A stretch of 64,000 nt of DNA. Origin: Planctomycetota bacterium. Its GTDB lineage: Bacteria > Planctomycetota > B15-G4 > SIAN01. The position numbers were made by a program, and so were the translations under genes. The DNA lies in the NCBI GenBank assembly GCA_028289345.1, contig JANQQL010000042.1, positions 248,001 through 312,000 on the forward strand, given 5' to 3'. Below, one piece after another: positions 55,641 to 64,000 of this stretch (within the stretch, counting starts at the first letter, position 1; each line of letters begins with the position of its first letter). The notes under the pieces were generated by a model. It made no database searches. It saw only the letters and a list, made by a program, of their open reading frames with translations, and had not been told where the DNA came from.

Positions 55641-55669
55641 TTGACATGATTTTCGAGCCCCGCTAGCTT
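55641..55669 (+). promoter_or_regulatory. Sigma-70-type promoter candidate
   Basis: Perfect -35 box TTGACA (55641-55646), 17-base spacer, then TAGCTT (55664-55669), which keeps the first two and last bases of the -10 consensus. Such a clean -35 is rare in this GC-rich window. It points at the small ORF 60 bases downstream. Confidence 0.5.
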
Positions 55670-55730
55670 CCCTCCGTCCGGGAATCTTCCCGAAGTCGGA
55701 TTTGTCATTCAGTCATTTGAGGACGCCACG

Positions 55731-55811
55731 ATGGATGTCACGCAGACGCCGGTCACGGCCACTGTCACGACGAACGTTGCTCTCGTGCGCGCTCCGGTTC
55801 GACTCCGCTAA
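55731..55811 (+). CDS. 26-residue small ORF
   Basis: ATG with TGAGGA eight bases upstream, ending TAA; product MDVTQTPVTATVTTNVALVR plus six residues. It is Thr/Val-rich, without a signal or membrane helix. It has both a ribosome site and an upstream promoter candidate, which is more than chance usually gives, but at this length it could still be noise or part of an untranslated leader of the MATE gene. Confidence 0.35.
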   Translation: MDVTQTPVTATVTTNVALVRAPVRLR

Positions 55812-56201
55812 AGCCCTTCGTTGATCCCCGTTCGCGGAACGCGACGGTCCTTCCAAGAGGCTTTTTGCGAGAGGGCGGAGCGAGCAGGTCTCGTGAGCCC
55901 TCCAGGAATGTCTTGGCGAACTCGCCAGGCACCTTTGGTGTTCGCGAGACTCCGTCTCTTCGTGTTTTGAGTCCGTTGCTGGGGTGAATCCCTGTCTCGG
56001 AGGTCATGCTCTCCGTCTGGGACCTTGCTCGACAGCATCGCTCGGCGAGTTTCGGTGTGGCTCCCCGACTTTCACCGCTCTGGTCCGTGAAAGGGAGTCA
56101 GAGATCGAGAATCGCCGGAAGATGAGGATTCCAAGGAAGTTGCTGTCGGTGAGGCAGGCTGTTGGTGGTCTGCGCACCGGCAGAAGGGAACAGGTGTTGT
56201 T

Positions 56202-57635
56202 TTGAATTCAGAGAACCAAATCGAGAACGATCAAAACGTCTCCACCGCCAACATCGGCTGGTGGAGGGCGATTCGTGATTCGCTCGCCGGGAAGCAGCAC
56301 GACTTCACGAGTCTTCCTATCCCGCGGGCGATTCTGTTGCTCGCCGTGCCCATGGTTCTGGAGATGGCCATGGAGTCGGTGTTTGCGGTGGTCGATGTGT
56401 TCTTCGTGTCCAAGCTGGGGCCGGAGGCGATTGCGACTGTGGGGTTGACCGAGTCGGTTTTGACGCTGCTGTATGCGGTGGCCATCGGTCTGGCGATGGC
56501 GACGACCGCAACGGTCGCCCGTCGGATTGGCGAGAAGAACGTCGATGGCGCGGTCAATGCCGCGTCCCAGGCCATTGGGCTGGGAGTGATCGTGTCCCTG
56601 CTCATCGCGATTCCGGGCATTCTGTTCTCCGCGGAGATTCTGCGGTTGATGGAGGCGTCGGAGGAGACCATTGCGGTGGGATCCGGCTACACGTCGATCT
56701 TGCTCGGCACCAATGTCGTGATCATGTTGATCTTCCTGAACAACGCGATCTACCGGGGTGCGGGAGATGCGGCGCTGGCCATGCGCAGTTTGTGGCTCGC
56801 CAACGGCATCAACATCGTCCTGGATCCTTGTCTGATCTTTGGCTTGGGTCCGTTTCCCGAGATGGGAGTGGCCGGTGCTGCCGTGGCGACCACTTGCGGC
56901 CGAGGGGTCGGGGTCCTTTATCAGCTGTGGGGGTTGCGGCGGGGGGCGGGTCGGCTTCGCTTGGCCGGGCCCGAGTTTCGCTTTCAGTGGGCGCCTATGC
57001 TGAATCTGCTGCGGATCTCCCTCGGCGGGATCGGCCAGTTCTTGGTGGCCACGGCCAGCTGGGTGGCGTTGATGCGCATCGTTTCCACCTTCGGGGACAT
57101 GGCCGTGGCCGGCTACACCGTGGCCGTGCGAATCGTGATCTTTGCCATCTTGCCGGCGTGGGGGCTCAGCAATGCCGCGGCGACCCTGGTCGGACAAAAC
57201 CTCGGCGCCAAGAGTCCGGATCGTGCGGAGCGGAGTGTCTGGCTGACCGGAATCTACAACATGGCGTTCCTGGGCTTCGTGACCCTGGTGTTCGTGATCT
57301 TTGCAGACGAACTGGTGTACGCCTTGTGCAAGGACGAGGAGATCACTCGGCGCGGCGCCTCGGCGCTGAGAATCATGAGCTACGGCTACATCTTCTACGC
57401 CTGGGGAATGGTGATGATGCAGGCCTTCAACGGCGCTGGCGACACCGGGACGCCCACCAAGATCAATCTGGTGGTGTTCTGGATGTTCCAGATTCCCTTT
57501 GCTTGGTATCTGGCCAAACAGCTGGACGTCGGGCCTCAGGGAGTGTTCTGGGCGGTGACGGTGGCCGAGTCGCTTCTGGCGGTGGTCTCCATCCTGATCT
57601 TCCGTCGTGGCAAGTGGAAGGCGGTGCAGGTGTGA
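56202..57635 (+). CDS. MATE family efflux transporter
   Basis: 477 residues, twelve predicted membrane helices in two MatE halves. Exports cationic drugs or metabolites using Na+ or H+. The first half opens IPRAILLLAVPMVLEMAMES with VDVFFVSKLGPEAIATVGLT, the typical TM1-TM2 signature; the second has LLRISLGGIGQFLVATASWV. TTG start at 56202 with AGGTG seven bases upstream. A ~45-residue hydrophilic N-terminal extension precedes the first helix. Substrate unknown. Confidence 0.93.
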   Translation: MNSENQIENDQNVSTANIGWWRAIRDSLAGKQHDFTSLPIPRAILLLAVPMVLEMAMESVFAVVDVFFVSKLGPEAIATVGLTESVLTLLYAVAIGLAMATTATVARRIGEKNVDGAVNAASQAIGLGVIVSLLIAIPGILFSAEILRLMEASEETIAVGSGYTSILLGTNVVIMLIFLNNAIYRGAGDAALAMRSLWLANGINIVLDPCLIFGLGPFPEMGVAGAAVATTCGRGVGVLYQLWGLRRGAGRLRLAGPEFRFQWAPMLNLLRISLGGIGQFLVATASWVALMRIVSTFGDMAVAGYTVAVRIVIFAILPAWGLSNAAATLVGQNLGAKSPDRAERSVWLTGIYNMAFLGFVTLVFVIFADELVYALCKDEEITRRGASALRIMSYGYIFYAWGMVMMQAFNGAGDTGTPTKINLVVFWMFQIPFAWYLAKQLDVGPQGVFWAVTVAESLLAVVSILIFRRGKWKAVQV

Positions 57636-57706
57636 TGCCGGATCGGCGAGGTGGCTTGCGACAGGTCCGTTCGCCGGCGAAGTGGTGGAACAGGAACTTT
57701 GCTCGA

Positions 57707-57730
57707 GCCGGGGGGGATGTTTCCCCCGGC
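57707..57730 (+). terminator. GC-rich hairpin after the MATE gene
   Basis: Eight-base-pair stem GCCGGGGG / CCCCCGGC (57707-57714 and 57723-57730), 72 bases after the MATE stop. No T run follows, so as an intrinsic terminator it is weak. Confidence 0.4.
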
Positions 57731-57750
57731 GCGGGATTCTTGATCAGCCT

Positions 57751-57898
57751 GCTAGCAGATCGTTGAAAAAGTCTCTCGGCGCCCGATCGAACCTTGCAGC
57801 TTCCGTCTTCGTCCTCGAATCCTCGACGAATCCACCGATTCGCCTGCGGTTCGATTCCTCGGCAGAAACGAAAACCTCTCGATCGGCCATCCGAGGCC
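57751..57898 (+). repeat. Dispersed intergenic repeat, copy A
   Basis: 57766-57898 matches the reverse complement of 19389-19521 without gaps; 57751-57783 matches 18227-18258. It fills most of the space between the convergent MATE and LOG-family genes, and its right end comes within 16 bases of the LOG-family stop. Confidence 0.8.
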
Positions 57899-57913
57899 TT
57901 GACCAGCGGCCCG

Positions 57914-58495
57914 CTAGATCCCGCTCCAGTCCAGTTTTGGTTCTGCGGCCGTGGGTTCGTGGGTGCGCAGTCGTTCGATCAGAGCGGCGGGGTTGTTGTC
58001 GACCAGCAGGTCATCTCTCGTGAACGCGGGCAGGAATCCTGTTTCGACTTGCCGGTCCAGGAACTGCAAGAGTGGCTGGTAATAGGAAGCGACTTCCAAG
58101 ATGGCGCACGGCTTTCGATGGATGCCGAGCTGTGCCCAGGTCAAGATCTCGCAGATCTCTTCCAGGGTGCCAATGCCTCCGGGAAGAGTGACGAAACCGT
58201 CAGCGAGGGATGCCATCTGGGCTTTGCGTTCGTGCATCGAGTTCACGACTCGCAGCTCGGTGACGCCGTCATGGGCGACCTCATCCCTCGCCAAGGCTCG
58301 AGGAATGATGCCGATGACCGACTGACCTCCTGCCAGCACCGCGTCGGCCAGCACTCCCATCAGTCCGACTTTGCCACCGCCGTAGACGAGTCCGAGACCC
58401 CGTTTCGCCATCTCGGTCCCGAGTTCCTCAGCGCGAATTCGATAGTCATCGCGGTCCCCGAAACGCGATCCTGCGAACACGCACAGACGTTTCAT
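57914..58495 (-). CDS. LOG-family nucleoside 5'-monophosphate phosphoribohydrolase
   Basis: 193 residues. Rossmann-like fold with the family signatures VFAGSRFGDR, LGLVYGGGKVGLMG, VNSMHERKAQM and the active-site FVTLPGGIGTLEEICEILTW. In plants and bacteria such enzymes release adenine-type bases (cytokinins) from the 5'-monophosphates; other members are generic nucleotide hydrolases, so calling it a cytokinin enzyme would go too far. Start shares four bases with the stop of the metallophosphoesterase gene, so it is the distal gene of that operon. Confidence 0.93.
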   Translation of the reverse strand: MKRLCVFAGSRFGDRDDYRIRAEELGTEMAKRGLGLVYGGGKVGLMGVLADAVLAGGQSVIGIIPRALARDEVAHDGVTELRVVNSMHERKAQMASLADGFVTLPGGIGTLEEICEILTWAQLGIHRKPCAILEVASYYQPLLQFLDRQVETGFLPAFTRDDLLVDNNPAALIERLRTHEPTAAEPKLDWSGI

Positions 58496-60465
58496 TGCGA
58501 GTCGTCCGCGGAAGCCGGGATGACCGAAGGGTTGCCTTGGATCATCGGGTGGGCCCGGTGGGCGGAACTATCGAACATCCAAGGCCCTTGGGAGTCGTCC
58601 ATGTGCAGGAGCAAGGCGGTTTCAGAATCCTCTCGGAGTCGCCGTGCCGGTACGAAGTCGCTTTGGTAGCGCGCGCGATGGGACACTCGAACCTCATCGA
58701 TCTGTCCGGGGATCAGCGAGGTTCCCTCGCCACGAGAGTTCACGTCGGCGCCGATCAGGAACGGGAGGCTCCGCATGGTGCGCAGGCCGGAGCCCGGGGT
58801 CGCGGCCACCAGGGAGCCATCCACGTAGAGGCGCACTTCATCGCCGTCGAACACTCCCGCCAGGTGATGCCAATGGCCCGGCTCCAGGACGGCTTCGTCG
58901 ACCGAGGCCGTGACATATTCTCCGTCCAGGTGAACGACGAACGCGGGACGCCCCTCTCCGACAAACAGTCCGAAGTCGGAGTTTTCGGTCTTGGTCAGGA
59001 ACCCGGCGCGATCCGGGAATCGGGTGGCACGCAGCCAGCCTTCGACGGTGAGTGGGCCATCCGGCATCGCGAGCTGGTCCGAGGCGACGGAAAGGTAATC
59101 ATTCTCTCCGTCCACCGAGAGCACTCGTTCCTCGGGAGGAATCTCCGGTCGCACCAGGCGGGATGCGTTGACTGGAAGCGGCAGAGATCGCGAGGTGACA
59201 GGGATGCGGGCCGACTCGGTCAGCAGCTCCATGGTCAGATGTAGCGTGGGTAGTCTCATGCCGTCAAATTCTGTGGAGTTGCGTTCGACTTCGAACAAGA
59301 ACTCGCGCGAAGAATGCGGGGGAACTCGTCCGTGACTGTGGTCTGGGGCGAATCTCCAAGCTTGCGCGGAATCCCACGACAACTGCACGTCGAGTTCGCG
59401 TTCCACCGGGTTGGTCAGCTCGACGGCGAGATATCCGGTGATCTTGCGATCGCCTCTCAATCCGGGGGTCTCTGGAAAGTCGATGCTTAGGTTGCGATCG
59501 AAGTCCTGGACCATGTCGGTCAGTTCACCAGTGATCGTGCGGGCGTCGAAGACTTGTCCGACGGGAACGGCGGCCACGTCGATGCCACCCTGGCGGACCG
59601 TGACGACGTGAAAGTGGTGAAGGAACCCGACCTCGGGAAGGTCACGAGAGAGACTTCCTCCGGTGGTCGCGAGGGTGAAGTACTCGATTCCATCTCGAGC
59701 GCCTTCGTAGCGCATGTGGTGAATGTGTCCGGCGAACACGGCGGTCACGTTGCCGGCCGACACGAGCCGATCATGCACCGGGTTCCAGTGTTCGCCGTAG
59801 GAATCACCGCCGAGCCAACGCGGGTGATGTAGGAATACGAACACGTGATCGGCCCCCGCGGCCTCTTGCAGGGTCCGGTCCAGCCAGGCGAACTGTTCCT
59901 CGCTCATCTGCTGGCAGCGAGCTTCGTGAATGGACTTGTCCCCGGCCTCTGGGTCGCCTTCGTCCGAGTACAGCACGACGAACCACGAGCCCTTGTGCTC
60001 GAACGCGTACCAAAGAGGACCGAAGTGTTCTTCGTAGTTGGCCTCGTGTTCTCCCGCAGGTCGATCCGAGCCGCGCCAGTACACGTCGTGATTGCCGGCG
60101 ACGGGAAACCATGGCATCGACAGGTCGCTCATGGTGGAGCGGTACTCTTCCATTTCGGGAAGCCAGTCAGCGGTCTGGTTGTAGCCCTCAATCAAGTCGC
60201 CGACGGTCATGACCAGGTCGGGTCCCAAGGCATTGGTGTCCGCGACCGCTTGGGCCAGCACTTTCACGCCTTCTGCCGGACCGCCCGTGCGATCGCCGAA
60301 GATGGTGAAGTGGAAGCTCTCGTCTTCCGAGGGCAGGGGCAATCCCCGTGGGGATTCGCGGTCCGTATGAAAGCGATCTTGCTCCTGAGTAGCAGGCGCT
60401 GTTCGCGAGAAGAGGGTTCCGGTCACCAGAAACATCGGCAGCAGTACCACGAGCGCGGATTTCAC
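58492..60465 (-). CDS. Exported metallophosphoesterase with C-terminal LamG domain
   Basis: 657 residues. GTG start at 60465 with GGAG seven bases upstream, giving a clean signal peptide (MKSALVVLLPMFLVTGTLF). Calcineurin-like metal ligands: FTIFGDRTGG, LVMTVGDLIEG, FPVAGNHDVYW, VFLHHPRWLGG and AVFAGHIHHMRYEG. Residues ~480 onward form a concanavalin/LamG-type beta-sandwich (GPLTVEGWLRATRFPDRAGF, GHWHHLAGVFDGDEVRLYVD), probably binding glycans. It likely hydrolyses phosphoesters outside the cytosol while held to polysaccharide. Upstream starts would overlap the DUF1080 gene. Confidence 0.89.
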   Translation of the reverse strand: MKSALVVLLPMFLVTGTLFSRTAPATQEQDRFHTDRESPRGLPLPSEDESFHFTIFGDRTGGPAEGVKVLAQAVADTNALGPDLVMTVGDLIEGYNQTADWLPEMEEYRSTMSDLSMPWFPVAGNHDVYWRGSDRPAGEHEANYEEHFGPLWYAFEHKGSWFVVLYSDEGDPEAGDKSIHEARCQQMSEEQFAWLDRTLQEAAGADHVFVFLHHPRWLGGDSYGEHWNPVHDRLVSAGNVTAVFAGHIHHMRYEGARDGIEYFTLATTGGSLSRDLPEVGFLHHFHVVTVRQGGIDVAAVPVGQVFDARTITGELTDMVQDFDRNLSIDFPETPGLRGDRKITGYLAVELTNPVERELDVQLSWDSAQAWRFAPDHSHGRVPPHSSREFLFEVERNSTEFDGMRLPTLHLTMELLTESARIPVTSRSLPLPVNASRLVRPEIPPEERVLSVDGENDYLSVASDQLAMPDGPLTVEGWLRATRFPDRAGFLTKTENSDFGLFVGEGRPAFVVHLDGEYVTASVDEAVLEPGHWHHLAGVFDGDEVRLYVDGSLVAATPGSGLRTMRSLPFLIGADVNSRGEGTSLIPGQIDEVRVSHRARYQSDFVPARRLREDSETALLLHMDDSQGPWMFDSSAHRAHPMIQGNPSVIPASADDSQ

Positions 60466-60547
60466 GGCAGACTCCAGAATCCATGGAATCGAGTGAAGAA
60501 GGCGAAGGGAGAAATCGGGTTCCCCCCGGGGTGGATCGACCGCGACG

Positions 60548-61603
60548 TTACTCGCCGGGCTGAGAGGACACGAACGCTCGTTTCTCTGCACCCCATTGGA
60601 GGAATCCGCCCAGCATGTTGTAGGCCTCTTGGAATCCCATACTTTCCATCACCGAAAGGGCGCCCGCACTGCGTCGACCCGAACGGCAGTACACCAGGTA
60701 CGTCGCATCTCGATCCATTTCCTCGAGCTTGGCTTCGAAGTCCGGAGCGCGAAAGTCCACCATGATCGCGTCGGCCAGATGTCCGGCGGCGAACTCCGGA
60801 GGGGTTCGCACGTCGAGCACGACCACGTCTTCACCGCGGTCGGCAAGAAGCGCATGGGCGCTGCCTGTGGTGACGTCGGCGCAGGTCGCATCCGCCGGAT
60901 CCGGGGGCGGGAGCGGGCGCAGGGCGATGTTCTTGAACCAGACCGGATCCCCGTGGTCTTGCAAGACCAGATAGCCCACCGAACTCTTGCCAAACTGCTC
61001 CCACTCCTTGAACTTGCTGGCATTGACTCTCTGATTCCAGTCGTCGCTATGCATGTCGATGTCGACGACCTTCTTCCCGTTCAGCCAGTGCTCCACATGG
61101 TTCCCTTGGACAAGAATTCGGGTGTGGTTGTACTCCCCGACGGGTCGAAGCTCCTTGCCCTTGGCGGCGACCAGGTCGTAGAGGGAGGCCGCGGCGGTCA
61201 TCGAGGAGTCATCGAGGCCGTGAGGGTCGTCGTCCAAGATCTGGTACTCCGGACCGCTGAAATAAGAGGCAGGATCTCCTTCGCGAACCCGGTACATGAT
61301 GCCGCTGTTGCCACCGGGCCCGACTTTCCAATCGAGCTTCAGTTCGAAGTGATCGTAGGGAAGCGCGGTTCGAATGTCGCCACCGCCTTCGGCTCGGTGC
61401 AAGGCACCGTCGTCGACAACCCAGCCTTGGGGCGATTCGCCGCTTCCGTAGAGCGCCCAACCATCGGTGCTCTTGCCATCGAACAGGGGGACGAACGAAC
61501 TCTCGTCGGGAGCCTCACCGCACTTTCCCGCCGAGCCCATGGAGACGAACGCCACGATCCATCCTGTCGCCCATCCACTTCGCGTCCAGTGTCCCATGCC
61601 CAC
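60548..61603 (-). CDS. DUF1080 (3-keto-disaccharide hydrolase-like) fused to rhodanese
   Basis: 351 residues. GTG at 61603 with AAGGAG six bases upstream; ATG at 61597 is an alternative. A signal peptide precedes the DUF1080 domain: FVPLFDGKSTDGWALYGSGE, DHFELKLDWKVGPGGNSGIM, SYFSGPEYQILDDDPHG and DWNQRVNASKFKEWEQFGKS, a beta-sandwich fold seen in planctomycetal sugar enzymes. After about residue 250 a complete rhodanese domain follows (VVVLDVRTPPEFAAGHLADA) with the active Cys in LVYCRSGRRSAGA. Both activities are expected outside the cytosol; how a sulfurtransferase site serves sugar chemistry is unknown. Confidence 0.88.
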   Translation of the reverse strand: MGMGHWTRSGWATGWIVAFVSMGSAGKCGEAPDESSFVPLFDGKSTDGWALYGSGESPQGWVVDDGALHRAEGGGDIRTALPYDHFELKLDWKVGPGGNSGIMYRVREGDPASYFSGPEYQILDDDPHGLDDSSMTAAASLYDLVAAKGKELRPVGEYNHTRILVQGNHVEHWLNGKKVVDIDMHSDDWNQRVNASKFKEWEQFGKSSVGYLVLQDHGDPVWFKNIALRPLPPPDPADATCADVTTGSAHALLADRGEDVVVLDVRTPPEFAAGHLADAIMVDFRAPDFEAKLEEMDRDATYLVYCRSGRRSAGALSVMESMGFQEAYNMLGGFLQWGAEKRAFVSSQPGE

Positions 61604-61884
61604 GGTGTTCTCCTTGGTTCTGTCGATTTCGATCGCTCTTGGTAACGGAAGGTCTGTCAAGCGTAAGCAGCGCAGATCCGGAGGAAGGTCCGGAGCGAGG
61701 TGGTGCGCCCATCGCGGTCTGCGAGAGGTCCGCGATTCACCGGCAAGGGAGCGGCCCTGGGGGCGAACGAATCTCTGGCAGAGACTCGCGGCAGTGTACC
61801 AGGAAACTCGGGTTGGGTTGGTTCCCTGGGAGCTTGCCGATACGATCCTCCCGGTTGGTGGTCACGAGTGTCGAGAAGGCTGCG
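61604..61884. other. 281-bp divergent promoter region
   Basis: Lies between the DUF1080-rhodanese and the second sulfatase-like gene, which are transcribed away from each other. No consensus promoter boxes are obvious. Confidence 0.4.
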
Positions 61885-63291
61885 ATGGGCGGTGGCGAGT
61901 CGAGGGAGGAGGGATCTCTGAATTCACCGAGGATTCACCGACGTTTTGCTTCCACGCCCTTTTTGCTGAGCCTGTGGTTGTTGGGGTGCGATGGAGGGGA
62001 ACACGACGCGAACCCGGCAGTTTCCGCTTCAAATCTGGTCGCTCTCACTCTCGACACCACCCGAGCCGATCACTTCGGTGCCTACGGTTACTTCCGCGAC
62101 ACGACTCCTCGCATCGATGCCCTGGCGAAGGAGTCCCTGGTGTTCGAGCGTTGCATCGCACCGATGGCGACGACGCTGCCGAGCCATACTTCGTTGATGA
62201 CCGCGACCGATCCTCTTGAACACGGGATCGTCGCCAACTTCAAAGATCGAGGCCTGCGATTTCGTCCCTCCCCGCGATTGAAGACCTTGGCCGAGGTGGC
62301 CCGAGGCGCCGGCTACCAGACCGGAGCATTTGTCAGCGCCGCGCCGCTCAAGCGCCAGTCGGGCATCGATGCCGGCTTCGATGTTTTCGATGAGCCAGAG
62401 GAGGCGGAACGCACCGCCAAGCAAACCAATCGGCGCGTGAAAGAGTGGCTGGCCCAGCTCGAAGACGGCCCGTTCTTTCTGTGGGTCCACTACTTCGATC
62501 CGCATCACGGTTACCGACCTCCGGGACAGTTCGCCAGTTTGTATCAGACCGATGCGGCGATGGACCGGTACTTACAAGAGCGCGACTTCGATTCGAAGAT
62601 CACTTCGAACCCTCGCCACGACATCAATCGCTATGACGGAGAGATTCGCTTTCTCGACGAGCAGATCGGCCGCCTCCTGGACGAGCTGGAAGCTCGTGGG
62701 AAGTGGCAGAACACCGTGCTGTTGATGGTGGCGGATCACGGAGAAGGACTCGGACAGCATGGCGAGCCGGGGCACGGTTCTGTTTGGGAGGAGCAACTCC
62801 ACGTGCCCCTACTGATGCGGATCCCTGGAGTCGCCCCGCAGCGGATCTCGACGACCCTCGGCATTCCCGACGTGCTTCCCACCCTTCTCGGGCAAGCGGA
62901 GTCTTTGCCGTTTCAGGAGCTTCTGTCCCAATCCTCCGGGGCGGACGTCATGTCCCAAGCGGGAGAAGGCCCCGGGATCCTCAGCTTGGAAGTGCGTAAG
63001 AACGTCGAAGAGGAGGCCCGCGTCGTGCTCACCACCTCGCGTTGGAAGCTGATTCACGATCCTGAGGGCCCGGACGTGTTGTTCGACCGCGAGGCCGACC
63101 CCTTCGAGTTGAAAGACGTTCTCGAGGCCCATCCCGCGGTAGCGGATCGCCTCTCCTCCCAACTGCAGGAGCAACTCGCGACTCAAAGGGAGCGTGGCGC
63201 CGAGTTGCGGCCGTCCGATGCCAGCGAAGAGGCGATGGATCCCGCCTTGTTGGAAGAGCTTCGAGCGCTGGGTTACACCGGAGACGAGTGA
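61885..63291 (+). CDS. Sulfatase-like alkaline-phosphatase-superfamily lipoprotein
   Basis: 468 residues. The signal peptide has lipobox WLLGC. ATG at 61885 (AAGG about four bases upstream) is taken as start; a CTG at 61918 sits behind a perfect AGGAGG and would give a tidier signal, so the true start is open. Fold markers: LVALTLDTTRADHFGAYGYF, MATTLPSHTSLMTATDP, WVHYFDPHHGYRPP and LLMVADHGEGLGQHGEPGHG. As in the protein encoded at 10727, the nucleophile position is Thr and the formylglycine motif is absent, so a non-sulfatase hydrolytic role is likely. No TPR tail. Confidence 0.87.
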   Translation: MGGGESREEGSLNSPRIHRRFASTPFLLSLWLLGCDGGEHDANPAVSASNLVALTLDTTRADHFGAYGYFRDTTPRIDALAKESLVFERCIAPMATTLPSHTSLMTATDPLEHGIVANFKDRGLRFRPSPRLKTLAEVARGAGYQTGAFVSAAPLKRQSGIDAGFDVFDEPEEAERTAKQTNRRVKEWLAQLEDGPFFLWVHYFDPHHGYRPPGQFASLYQTDAAMDRYLQERDFDSKITSNPRHDINRYDGEIRFLDEQIGRLLDELEARGKWQNTVLLMVADHGEGLGQHGEPGHGSVWEEQLHVPLLMRIPGVAPQRISTTLGIPDVLPTLLGQAESLPFQELLSQSSGADVMSQAGEGPGILSLEVRKNVEEEARVVLTTSRWKLIHDPEGPDVLFDREADPFELKDVLEAHPAVADRLSSQLQEQLATQRERGAELRPSDASEEAMDPALLEELRALGYTGDE

Positions 63292-63316
63292 GCGGGCGCC
63301 CGCGAGCCAAACCGCT

Positions 63317-64000
63317 TCACTCCGACGATCCCGTGCGGGGACTGCGAATCCAGGTCTCGTAACGCTTGTCCGAGTCGAGTTTCTGGAAGCCCTGATCGTG
63401 GAGAATCCTGCGCAGCGCGACAGCGGTGGGAATGCCGGTTCGCAAGCAGACCGCGGCCAGATCGTATTCGCGGATCCCTTTCTTCAGCAACGTCGGAGGG
63501 TGGCTCCCGGCGCCTGACACCAACGCCACCAAGCCATGGCGGCGTTCCACATCTCGAGGTTCCAAGTGCCGTGCTTGGATGTCCAAGTACATGGTTCGCG
63601 ACACGAGAGGGAACGGGTGGTGATGAAGAGTCGTGATCCAGGTCGAGACTTCGACCGGAGTGAGAACCATGTTGCCGGGACCGACCGCTTGGGTGATTTG
63701 CTCGGCCACTTCGAACTCACGCGGCGCGACTTTGAGACCGAGGAACTCGAGGTGCTTGCGGTTGGCGTCCGAAAATGTCGGGGTTTCGGGAATGAAGATG
63801 AGGAATCCCACGAGGCAGGCCAGAGCGAGAGCACCACGAAAGGCCAGGGGAACCGCCCGCCACGACCAGAAGGAGATCAGGGTGACTCCCAGCAGCACCG
63901 GCACCGGCAGTACCCAGAAGACTCTCCAGTAGGTGACCTCTCCGGTGATGTTCCGCGCGACCCAAGGAGCCGCCCATGGATTCAGTAGGGTCAGCGTGAT
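63317..64000 (-). CDS. Multi-pass membrane protein, 5' end outside the window
   Basis: 227 residues are visible; the frame stays open to the right edge, so the start lies beyond base 64000. The visible N-terminal part reads NPWAAPWVARNITGEVTYWR with a following FWVLPVPVLLGVTLISFWSW, a pattern seen in DUF6077-type membrane proteins, then another helix (ALALACLVGFLIFIPE) and a soluble C-terminal domain with LVSRTMYLDIQARHLEPRDV. The DUF6077 match is from memory and tentative. It converges on the sulfatase-like gene with 25 bases between. Confidence 0.75.
   Translation of the reverse strand: MTLTLLNPWAAPWVARNITGEVTYWRVFWVLPVPVLLGVTLISFWSWRAVPLAFRGALALACLVGFLIFIPETPTFSDANRKHLEFLGLKVAPREFEVAEQITQAVGPGNMVLTPVEVSTWITTLHHHPFPLVSRTMYLDIQARHLEPRDVERRHGLVALVSGAGSHPPTLLKKGIREYDLAAVCLRTGIPTAVALRRILHDQGFQKLDSDKRYETWIRSPRTGSSE

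Larger units (their letters stand above)
55496..56201. other. 706-bp intergenic region before the MATE gene
   Basis: Contains a promoter-like site (55641-55669) and the 26-codon ORF at 55731-55811. The remaining 390 bases before the MATE start show no gene or strong hairpin. Confidence 0.45.

Noticed and set aside
57766..57898. The repeat as a protein-coding gene (peptide with ESSTNPPIR)
   Set aside because: Neither copy has a ribosome site or a stable frame end, and both lie between other genes; DNA-level repetition explains the shared peptide.
1..64000. tRNA, rRNA or CRISPR features
   Set aside because: No cloverleaf, rRNA core motif or regularly spaced direct repeats were found on reading the intergenic stretches; this is a visual check, not a model search.

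Overview
The window is high-GC bacterial DNA (about two thirds G+C by eye in ordinary genes). It encodes a Gram-negative, outer-membrane-bearing organism: an alginate-export-type porin, a family 9 heptosyltransferase-like enzyme, a lipopolysaccharide-kinase-like protein and many lipoproteins. The mix of FG-GAP/ASPIC repeat proteins, sulfatase-like lipoproteins, a DUF1080 protein, membrane proteins fused to spermidine synthase domains, DUF3604 proteins and frequent TTG/GTG starts points to Planctomycetota, perhaps one of the marine lineages. That placement is inference; there is no rRNA in the window. I found no rRNA, tRNA, CRISPR array, intact insertion sequence or prophage.

Layout. 1-6122 (+): a 5'-truncated lon, an unknown lipoprotein, a TPR lipoprotein and an ASPIC/FG-GAP lipoprotein in a tight run. 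6309-8693 (+): a porin and a dihydroorotate dehydrogenase-like protein. 8695-13803 (-): a CBS-tailed glutamate-cysteine-ligase-like protein, a sulfatase-like TPR lipoprotein and a heptosyltransferase-like protein, divergent from an LPS-kinase-like gene. 14661-24968: housekeeping and small membrane genes (HEAT lipoprotein, leucine dehydrogenase family, thioesterase, two small membrane proteins, dprA, aroB, DUF2270, folC). 24961-36454: two membrane/spermidine-synthase fusion proteins alternating with two DUF3604-type proteins, with a DUF6940 protein between. 36498-42212: an M49-type metallopeptidase lipoprotein, an S41 peptidase and a GT4 glycosyltransferase. 42305-44861: a decayed response regulator followed by an overlapping response regulator and PAS-PAS histidine kinase of visibly lower GC. 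45006-51599: two NTF2-fold proteins, a frameshifted Tat-signal protein, a large carboxypeptidase-regulatory-like protein, an FG-GAP repeat protein and a gene remnant. 52268-64000: a UvrD/Rep helicase, an unknown secreted protein, a 26-codon ORF behind a promoter-like site, a MATE exporter, a LOG-family hydrolase, a metallophosphoesterase-LamG protein, a DUF1080-rhodanese fusion, a second sulfatase-like lipoprotein and a truncated membrane protein.

Together the genes describe a cell with a heavily built periplasm and surface. Many products are exported lipoproteins or hydrolases arranged in short, often overlapping operons. The most unusual points are the interleaved spermidine-synthase-fusion/DUF3604 locus with one degenerate metal site, a dispersed intergenic repeat with inverted copies on both sides of dprA, a single-base frameshift in a duplicated Tat protein, and a response-regulator remnant beside an intact two-component pair.
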